Shown here: one piece after another, positions 6,622-11,930 of the stretch | How positions within the stretch are numbered: the stretch's first letter is position 1 | Layout: each line of letters opens with the position of its first letter | Assembly (NCBI GenBank): GCA_050260215.1 | Contig: JBLNBU010000055.1 | Coordinates: forward strand, 1-11,930 | DNA: 11,930 nt | Direction: 5' to 3' | Origin: JBLNBU01 sp050260215 | GTDB taxonomy: Bacteria > Pseudomonadota > Alphaproteobacteria > Rhodospirillales > Magnetospirillaceae | The notes under the pieces: generated by a model | Told to the model about the DNA's origin: nothing | What the model saw: the letters and a program-made list of their open reading frames with translations, nothing else | The model's database searches: none | Translations under genes and position numbers: made by a program

Positions 6622-9261
6622 CTAGAAGGCCGTGATCGGGACCCCGCCCAGGGTCTTGAAAATGACGTTGAACGTCAAATCGTATCCGGACAACAGGTCG
6701 GTACTGCTGTCGGTGTAGTAGCGGCGCAGGCGGCTCACCACCGCCAGGCACTCGTCATTATAGACCAGCTCGCCGGTCCAGCCCAGGAATCCGCCCGACG
6801 AGGTCAGGTCGTTGCTGGCGGTCGCCCGCACTCCCCAGTTCTGGGAAAGCGCCGAGGTCAGGCCATAGGCCAGGTAGTTGCGGCGGGGGAAGATCTGGCC
6901 GCCCTCGCCGGTGACGGACTCATAATAGGCATACGACGTCGACAGCCGAAGGGCTTGCGGGCCGACCGTGACCGAGCTTTCGTTGCGGCGAATGCCCAGC
7001 GTGTCCTTGTCCAGGCGCACCCGGTTCGACAGCGAGATGTTGGCCGACGGCACCACGTCGACGCGGCCCACATAATCCGAGAAGTTCTCGGCAAAGCCGC
7101 TGGTGGTGTTGAAGGTATCGTCGGCATGGGCCCGCCAGCCCTGGGCCACCTGGGCCAGCAGGTGGCCGCCGCGGTACGGGTAGCCGATCCAGCGCAGGCC
7201 GTAGCCGGCGCGGAAGCCGCCCTCGACGCGGTCCAGGCCGACCACGCGGTTGGGGCGCAGCACGGTGCTTTCGTCCAACTCGACGTCGATGGAGTCTTCG
7301 TTGGGAATGGTGGTCGGGTTGGAGCCGTTGGGGCTGGCCGCCACCATGGCCATGGGTTCCACCACCTGGGGAAGCCACTCGCTGGTGACGAAGGGCATGC
7401 GCCAGTTCAGCGCCACCTGCGGAATCACGCGGCCGGCGGTGGCGCTGGAATCGCGCTGGAAGTTCTCGAGGTCGGTCGAGTGGTAGCCGTCGCCGCGCAG
7501 CGACGTCGACAGCTTGTAGACCTCGCCGAAGCGGGTGGTCCACGGCAGGTTCCATGTGGCCGCGGTGGACAGGCGGGTGGCGTCGGTGCCCTCGGACCGG
7601 TAGTAGGACAGCATGTCCGAATCCACCGTCCAGTAGCTGCCCTTCCAGCCCGGTTCGCCCACATAGGAATAGGCCAGGTGCGGCAGCACCAGCGGGGAAT
7701 TGCCTGGGTCGTCGGTGGTGCGGTTGCTCTGGAACGAGAAGCCTTCCGCCAGCGCATAGGTGCGCCGGCCGAAGCCTTCCAGGTACGGCCGCGTGGTCAG
7801 CCACGGCCGGTCGACGTCCATGCGCACGTTGTAAAGCCGGGTATAGGTGTCGTCGCTGGTCCGCTGCAGCAGGTAGCCGGTGCGCCAGGTGTGGTCCAGG
7901 TCGAAGCGGCCGCTGGCGTCGATGTGGCCGCGCACGTTGCCGTTGTACTTGTCTTCGGTGATGCTGCCGGTGGCCTTGGCTTCGCCGCTGGTGCCCAGCC
8001 AGCGGTGCTGCGCCGCGATCTGAACATGCTTCATGATCGTGGTGTCGGCGGTATCGGTGGTGCTGTCGCGCAGGGTCGACTGCGACCCGATGAAGCGCGG
8101 GCTGATGGTGATGTCCTCGTTGCCGCTGATCGCCCAGAAATACGGAATGGTGACCGACGGGCCGAGGTTGCTGTTCATGCCCGCGGTCGGCGTCAGGAAA
8201 CCGCTTTCGCGCTTCACCGTCGGATCGGGGTGGGACAGGTACGGCGTATAGGCGACCGGCACGCCCATCACTTCCAGCCAGGCGTCGCGATATTCGACGG
8301 TGTGGTCGATCTCGCTGTGGGTGACGCGCTTGGCCTTGGCCTGCCACAAAGGCGTACGCCCGGGGTCCTTGCGGCAGGGTTCGCAGGCGGTATAGGCGGC
8401 GTCCTCGAAATCGGTGCGCACGCCGTTGCTGCGCTGGGCGGTCGCCGCGGCCATGCGCGAGCGATCCTTCATCAGCACGTTGATCTCTTGGGCGACGCCG
8501 GTCTTGAAGTCGCCGGTCAGCTCCACGTAATCGGCAAAGGTCACCTCGCCGGTCGGCTCGATCATGGTGACGTTGCCCGAAGCCGAAACCACGTCGTTCT
8601 TCAGGCTGTAGCTGACGTTGTCGGCGATCAGGGTGCGGCCCTGGTGGACGATCTCGACCTTGCCCACCGCGGACACCACCGACAGCTCGCGGTCGTGCAC
8701 GACCTGGTCGGCGGTCAGCTTGACGGGTTCGTCCTCTTCTTCCTCGGCGACGCCGGGCTGCTTGGACTTGTGCTTGGGCGGCAGCGGCATGCGGGCCGGC
8801 AACTCGCCGGTGGGCGAATAGTGCGGCCGTTCACCGGCGGGCGCCGGGGTGGTCACCGTCGCCGCCCTGCCTTGCGGCAACATGGCCGGCGGAGTCGCCG
8901 CCGACGGCGGCGGGACGGTGTCGGCCTGGGCGGTTGCGGTCGGCACCCGCGCCGACGGCACCGGCGCGGGCGAGGGGGGCTGCGTGTCGCCCCAGGCATC
9001 GCCCCAGCCGCCCGTATCAGGCCACGCCTGGCCGAACATGGTGCCGCGTCCGGCGGGAACCGCCGGTGCGGCGGGCTGGCTGGCCGCCGGCTGGCGCGGC
9101 CCCGGGCTTTGCGGGTCCGACCCCCAGGCGGTGCCCCAGTCGCCGGTATCGGGCCATGCCTGGCCGAACAGGGTCTGCGACTGGGCGCCGCCGGCGATGC
9201 CGGACGCGATCAGCGATGCCAGCACCAGGGCGGGACGGCGCGACGGACGACGAACGGACAA
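6622..9261 (-). CDS. lptD: LPS-assembly outer-membrane protein LptD (OstA/Imp)
   Basis: 879 aa. Outer-membrane barrel that, plugged by LptE, receives LPS from the LptA bridge and inserts it in the outer leaflet. The signal peptide covers residues 1-28 (basic SVRRPSRRP, hydrophobic core, likely cut after AQS). Residues 30-180 are a long Pro/Ala-rich region holding two copies of FGQAWPDTG-x-WG-x-AWG (32-47 and 76-91), then an acidic patch. The OstA/LptA-like periplasmic domain spans ~182-290 (VVSASGNVTMIEPTGEV). The barrel runs from ~300 to the terminal phenylalanine typical of BAM substrates. Cysteines sit at CEPC (293, 296) and in NDECLA (838), consistent with the disulphides needed in this family, though the pattern differs from Escherichia coli. 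The start must be the TTG at 9261 or a later codon: the same frame meets the lptF stop just upstream, and a later start would cut into the signal peptide. Confidence 0.95.
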   Translation of the reverse strand: MSVRRPSRRPALVLASLIASGIAGGAQSQTLFGQAWPDTGDWGTAWGSDPQSPGPRQPAASQPAAPAVPAGRGTMFGQAWPDTGGWGDAWGDTQPPSPAPVPSARVPTATAQADTVPPPSAATPPAMLPQGRAATVTTPAPAGERPHYSPTGELPARMPLPPKHKSKQPGVAEEEEDEPVKLTADQVVHDRELSVVSAVGKVEIVHQGRTLIADNVSYSLKNDVVSASGNVTMIEPTGEVTFADYVELTGDFKTGVAQEINVLMKDRSRMAAATAQRSNGVRTDFEDAAYTACEPCRKDPGRTPLWQAKAKRVTHSEIDHTVEYRDAWLEVMGVPVAYTPYLSHPDPTVKRESGFLTPTAGMNSNLGPSVTIPYFWAISGNEDITISPRFIGSQSTLRDSTTDTADTTIMKHVQIAAQHRWLGTSGEAKATGSITEDKYNGNVRGHIDASGRFDLDHTWRTGYLLQRTSDDTYTRLYNVRMDVDRPWLTTRPYLEGFGRRTYALAEGFSFQSNRTTDDPGNSPLVLPHLAYSYVGEPGWKGSYWTVDSDMLSYYRSEGTDATRLSTAATWNLPWTTRFGEVYKLSTSLRGDGYHSTDLENFQRDSSATAGRVIPQVALNWRMPFVTSEWLPQVVEPMAMVAASPNGSNPTTIPNEDSIDVELDESTVLRPNRVVGLDRVEGGFRAGYGLRWIGYPYRGGHLLAQVAQGWRAHADDTFNTTSGFAENFSDYVGRVDVVPSANISLSNRVRLDKDTLGIRRNESSVTVGPQALRLSTSYAYYESVTGEGGQIFPRRNYLAYGLTSALSQNWGVRATASNDLTSSGGFLGWTGELVYNDECLAVVSRLRRYYTDSSTDLLSGYDLTFNVIFKTLGGVPITAF
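8989..9168 (-). repeat. Duplicated FGQAWPDTG-x-WG-x-AWG segment in LptD N-terminus
   Basis: Two copies of a 16-residue Trp/Gly-rich motif (9121-9168 and 8989-9036) differ at only two residues and are separated by a 28-residue Pro/Ala/Ser linker. The first copy starts 3-4 residues after the predicted signal-peptide cleavage site. I do not know this motif from other LptD proteins. It is not part of the canonical OstA domain or of the barrel. Confidence 0.85.
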
Positions 9262-9282
9262 AGGCGACCCCCCGGGCGGATG

Positions 9283-10404
9283 CTAGGCCGCGCCCGCGCC
9301 GACGGCGGGCGCGGGTCGGCGGCGACGCGGGGGACGGTTCAACATCCAGGCCGCCACGGCGATGGGCAGCACGGCGTTGAGGTAGATGGCCGGCAGGAAC
9401 ATCAGGTTCGAGGTGGCCAGGTTCGAGCTGCCCAGCGCACCGGCCTGCACCGCCACCATCAGTCCGACGGCGGTCAGGATGGTCAGCCCCTGGCCGCGGC
9501 GGTCGAAGGTGGCGTTGAGCAAGGCGCCCAGCGCGATGAGCACGAAGCCGAGATTGTACAGGGGCGAGGCCAGGCGTTGGTGCATCTCGACCTTGTAGCG
9601 GCGGTATTCGGTGCTGCCCAGCTGGCCGCGGTCGGCCGACGCCAGTTCCGCCATGGTGCGTTCGCGCGCGTCGCGCGACCGGGCGGCCTTGTCGCCGCCC
9701 GAATTGCCGAACTCGACGGTATAGCTGTCGAAATACAGCAGCGACAGCCGGCTGCTGTTGGGGCCGACTTCCTGCCGGTTGCCGTTGACCATCAGCACCC
9801 TCGGTCCGGTATCCGTGTACACCAGCGCCCCGCGCTCCGCCATGATGGTCACCGTCTTGCGCGGGTTCCTGGTGTCGTGGACCAGCAGCCCGAGCAGTTC
9901 TCCGTTGGGGCTGCGGGACCGCACGTAGATGGTCAGGCCCTCGCCGAACTTGTTGAACGCGCCTTCCTGCAGCAGCACGCTGGTGATGTCGTTGCGCACC
10001 GACCACTGCATCTCGCGGAAGTCGCGCACCGTGGTGGGAATGATCCACACGGTCAGCATCCAGCCCACCACCGTCGCCGCCAGCCCCAGGATCAGCGCCG
10101 GCCGCGCCAGGGCCCAGTTGCTCAGGCCGGCGGCGCGCAGCACCACCAGCTCGCGGTCCGTGTTGAGCTTGTTGTAGGTGAAAAGCACCACCGCGAAAAG
10201 CGAAATCGGGATGATCACGACCAGGAAGGTCGGCATCAAAAGCATGGTCAACCACAGGAACGACAACACCGTCAGTCCCTTGTTGACGATCATTTCGATG
10301 AAGCGCAGCGACTGGGTCAGCCACAGCACGAGCGAAAGCGCGATGGAGACGAACAGCATCCCCACCGTCAGCTGGCGCAGTATGTAACGAGTGACTTCCC
10401 TCAT
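9283..10404 (-). CDS. lptF: LPS export ABC transporter permease LptF
   Basis: 373 aa, YjgP/YjgQ family. With LptG and the ATPase LptB it forms the inner-membrane complex that extracts LPS and pushes it onto LptC/LptA. The layout matches the family: membrane segments at ~12-30, ~48-77 and ~102-121, a periplasmic beta-jellyroll (~135-275), then three more membrane segments at ~281-299, ~307-325 and ~334-354, and an Arg/Pro/Ala tail. The cytoplasmic DRELVVLRAAGLS (83-95) is the coupling segment that contacts LptB. LptF rather than LptG is indicated by the N-terminal RYILRQL and WLTQSLRF...IVNKGL and by NGNRQEV in the periplasmic domain. The ATG at 10404 puts MREVTRYILRQL first, as in relatives; an in-frame TTG 39 nt upstream is less likely. 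It is first in the run, with a promoter candidate right in front. lptD, not lptG, follows after 21 nt. Confidence 0.92.
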   Translation of the reverse strand: MREVTRYILRQLTVGMLFVSIALSLVLWLTQSLRFIEMIVNKGLTVLSFLWLTMLLMPTFLVVIIPISLFAVVLFTYNKLNTDRELVVLRAAGLSNWALARPALILGLAATVVGWMLTVWIIPTTVRDFREMQWSVRNDITSVLLQEGAFNKFGEGLTIYVRSRSPNGELLGLLVHDTRNPRKTVTIMAERGALVYTDTGPRVLMVNGNRQEVGPNSSRLSLLYFDSYTVEFGNSGGDKAARSRDARERTMAELASADRGQLGSTEYRRYKVEMHQRLASPLYNLGFVLIALGALLNATFDRRGQGLTILTAVGLMVAVQAGALGSSNLATSNLMFLPAIYLNAVLPIAVAAWMLNRPPRRRRPAPAVGAGAA

Positions 10405-10471
10405 GGCGCAGGGATTATAGACATCCCTCCGCCATGCCCACAAAAGGAATTCCTGGGCCGCGCGCTGGCGG
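10405..10471. other. Intergenic gap between acyl-CoA dehydrogenase and lptF
   Basis: These 67 bp carry the lptF promoter candidate. They also hold two weak symmetry elements read on the minus strand: CCGC-N6-GCGG just after the dehydrogenase stop, and the palindrome AGGAATTCCT followed by TTT. Neither makes a convincing intrinsic terminator. A tiny frame beginning ATG at 10423 (MSIIPAP, stop overlapping the lptF start) is present, but its GGAGGG directly abuts the ATG and it is probably not translated. Confidence 0.5.
10414..10443 (-). promoter_or_regulatory. Sigma70-like promoter for the lptF-lptD-surA-pdxA-rsmA operon
   Basis: On the minus strand, TTGTGG (10443-10438) is followed by an 18-bp spacer and a perfect TATAAT (10419-10414). 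Transcription would start about 7 nt further, near 10407, only some 3 nt before the lptF ATG, so the message would be leaderless or nearly so. No purine-rich ribosome-binding site lies at the right distance from that ATG, which fits. The -10 box sits within a 6-bp inverted repeat (AGGGAT/ATCCCT, 10410-10428) that could be an operator or chance. Confidence 0.6.
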
Positions 10472-11930
10472 CTACAAGTGGTCGTCGCCGATGGCCATCA
10501 GGGTTGCGGACCCCGCCTCGATCTGGGCCAGCAGGCCGCCCGCCCGGGCCATCAGCTGGGCGGCAAAGAAGTGGGCCGTGGCGATCTTGGTGGCCAGGAA
10601 CGGATCGTCCTCGCCCCCGTCCATGCGCCGGGCGGCGGCCAGGGCGGCCAGGGCCATCAGCCAGCCGCCGGCGGTCAGGCCCACCAGTTCCAGGAACGGC
10701 CCGGCGGCGGCGCCGGCCAGGTGCGGATCGGCGGCGTGGCCGTCCAGCAGCAGGTCGGCGGCGCGGCCGGCGGCGGCGACCGCCTCCGCCAAGTGGCGGC
10801 GCAGCGCGGCGAAGGCGGGCCCGGGGCGGGCGGCCAGATTGGCGTCGGTGCGGCCGACTTCGGCCAGGAAGGCCCGGAAGGTGCGGCCCTCGTCGCGGAT
10901 CAGCTTGCGCCCGACCAGGTCCATGGCCTGGATGCCGTTGGTACCCTCGTAGATGGCGGTGATGCGGGCGTCGCGCAGGTGCTGCGCCACCCCGGTCTCC
11001 TCGATGAAGCCCATGCCGCCGAACACCTGGATCGCCAAGTCGGCCGAGCGGATGCCGCAGTCGGTGCCCCAGCCCTTGACCACCGGGGTCAGCAGGTCGA
11101 CCAGCCCCTGGGCGTAGGCGCGCACCTCCGCGTCGGGGTGGCGGTGGGCGATGTCGATGCGCGAGGCGACCCAATAGGCCAGGGCGCGGGTGGCCTCGGT
11201 CTGGGCGCGGCCGGTCATCAGCATGCGGCGCACGTCGGGATAGTGGACGATGGGGCCCGCGCCCTGGACGCGCTCGCGGGCATAGGCCACCGCCTTCTGG
11301 GTGGCGCGCTCGCCCACCGCGATGCCTTCCAGCCCGACGGCCAGGCGGGCGTTGTTCATCATGGTGAACATCAGCGCCAGGCCCTTGTTTTCCTCGCCGA
11401 CCAGCCAGCCGACCGCGCCTTCGGTCTCGCCGAAGGCCATGACGCAGGTGGGGCTGCCGTGGATGCCCAGCTTCTCCTCGATCTTGATGCAGGCCAGGTC
11501 GTTGCGCCGGCCCAGGGTGCCGTCCGGGTTGGGCAGGAACTTGGGCACCAGGAACAGCGAGATCCCCTTGACCCCGCCCGGCGCGCCGGGGGTGCGGGCC
11601 AGCACCAGGTGGATGATGTTGTCGGCCGCGTCGTGCTCGCCGCCGGTGATGAAGATCTTCTGGCCGGTGATGCGCCAGCGGTCGCCGTCGGGGACGGCCT
11701 TGGTGCGCAGCGCGCCCACGTCCGAGCCGGCCTGGGGCTCGGTCAGGTTCATGGTGCCGGTCCATTCGCCCGACACCAGCTTGTCCAGGTAGGTCGCCTT
11801 CAGCTCGGGCGTGCCGTGGCGGGCCAGGCATTCGACCGCGCCCTGGTTCAGCATGGGCAGCAGGGCGAAGGCCATGTTGGCGCTGTGCCAGATTTCCTGG
11901 ACGGCGGCGGCCACCAGCCAGGGCAGGCCC
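10472..11930 (-). CDS. Acyl-CoA dehydrogenase, long DmdC-like type (5' end outside window)
   Basis: 485 C-terminal residues are visible; relatives are about 590-600 aa, so roughly 110 are missing beyond the right edge. FAD flavoprotein that introduces a trans-2,3 double bond in an acyl-CoA and passes electrons to ETF. Motifs (fragment numbering): the FAD/substrate segment MNLTEPQAGSDVGALRTKA (60-78), ITGQKIFITGGEHD (87-100), and the catalytic glutamate in AIYEGTNGIQAMDLVGRKL (E328). A C-terminal extra helical domain follows, as in the large acyl-CoA dehydrogenases annotated as acetyl-CoA dehydrogenase-like or 3-methylmercaptopropionyl-CoA dehydrogenase. The exact substrate cannot be read from sequence; fatty acyl-CoA or branched acyl-CoA are also possible. 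It ends 67 nt before lptF in the same direction, with no strong terminator between, so some read-through is possible, but the function is unrelated to LPS transport. Confidence 0.93.
   Translation of the reverse strand, partial: GLPWLVAAAVQEIWHSANMAFALLPMLNQGAVECLARHGTPELKATYLDKLVSGEWTGTMNLTEPQAGSDVGALRTKAVPDGDRWRITGQKIFITGGEHDAADNIIHLVLARTPGAPGGVKGISLFLVPKFLPNPDGTLGRRNDLACIKIEEKLGIHGSPTCVMAFGETEGAVGWLVGEENKGLALMFTMMNNARLAVGLEGIAVGERATQKAVAYARERVQGAGPIVHYPDVRRMLMTGRAQTEATRALAYWVASRIDIAHRHPDAEVRAYAQGLVDLLTPVVKGWGTDCGIRSADLAIQVFGGMGFIEETGVAQHLRDARITAIYEGTNGIQAMDLVGRKLIRDEGRTFRAFLAEVGRTDANLAARPGPAFAALRRHLAEAVAAAGRAADLLLDGHAADPHLAGAAAGPFLELVGLTAGGWLMALAALAAARRMDGGEDDPFLATKIATAHFFAAQLMARAGGLLAQIEAGSATLMAIGDDHL

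Noticed and set aside
6602..6751. A longer SurA starting inside lptD.
   Set aside because: It would bury the signal peptide. The ideal GAGGAG is placed for the TTG at 6601.
10449..10458. The palindrome AGGAATTCCT before T residues as a terminator of the dehydrogenase gene.
   Set aside because: There is no loop, the stem is weak and the T-run is only about four bases. It also lies too close to the lptF promoter to judge.
6601..10962. A 1453-codon open frame on the plus strand across surA/lptD/lptF and into the dehydrogenase.
   Set aside because: It lies antisense to four well-recognised genes and gives a Gly/Ala/Arg/His/Gln-rich product with no domain. It results from codon-position GC bias.

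Overview
The window is GC-rich DNA from a Gram-negative bacterium, almost certainly an alphaproteobacterium. A Rhodospirillales-like relative (Azospirillum/Magnetospirillum type) is my best guess. The evidence is the gene order lptF-lptD-surA-pdxA-rsmA, the protein style, and an IS5-type insertion sequence of a kind common in that class. The species is not identifiable from the sequence alone.

From right to left, because every complete gene reads on the minus strand: (1) 11930-10472 is the 3' four-fifths of a long acyl-CoA dehydrogenase gene whose start lies beyond the window. (2) A 67-bp gap holds a good sigma70-like promoter immediately in front of lptF. (3) 10404-134 is a tight six-gene run: lptF, lptD, surA, pdxA, rsmA and a very large acidic repeat protein. 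Spacings are 21, 20 and 4 nt, an 8-nt overlap, then 4 nt, which is typical of one transcription unit with translational coupling. (4) 1-116 is the end of an IS5-family insertion sequence on the plus strand. It converges on the operon and stops about 17 bp past the last stop codon.

The operon joins outer-membrane assembly with housekeeping functions. LptF is half of the permease that extracts LPS from the inner membrane. LptD inserts LPS in the outer membrane. SurA is the periplasmic chaperone that delivers barrels such as LptD to the BAM machine. PdxA makes the pyridoxal phosphate precursor, and RsmA dimethylates 16S rRNA. The lptG gene that usually sits between lptF and lptD in this class is absent here.

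The most unusual gene is the last one (134-3448, 1104 aa). About 780 residues of Pro/Glu/Asp-rich, presumably disordered sequence carry about a dozen short amphipathic helices of the type M-x-x-[LI]-L-A-[ST]-[VI]-R plus seven acidic [VI]-L-x-L motifs. Both resemble the client-binding helix and the VLELT motif of the polar organising protein PopZ, but multiplied many times and attached to an unrecognised C-terminal domain instead of the PopZ oligomerisation domain. I infer a multivalent scaffold or hub protein. This is the best candidate in the window for something undescribed.

No RNA genes, CRISPR arrays or origins were seen. No gene-free stretch exceeds 70 bp.
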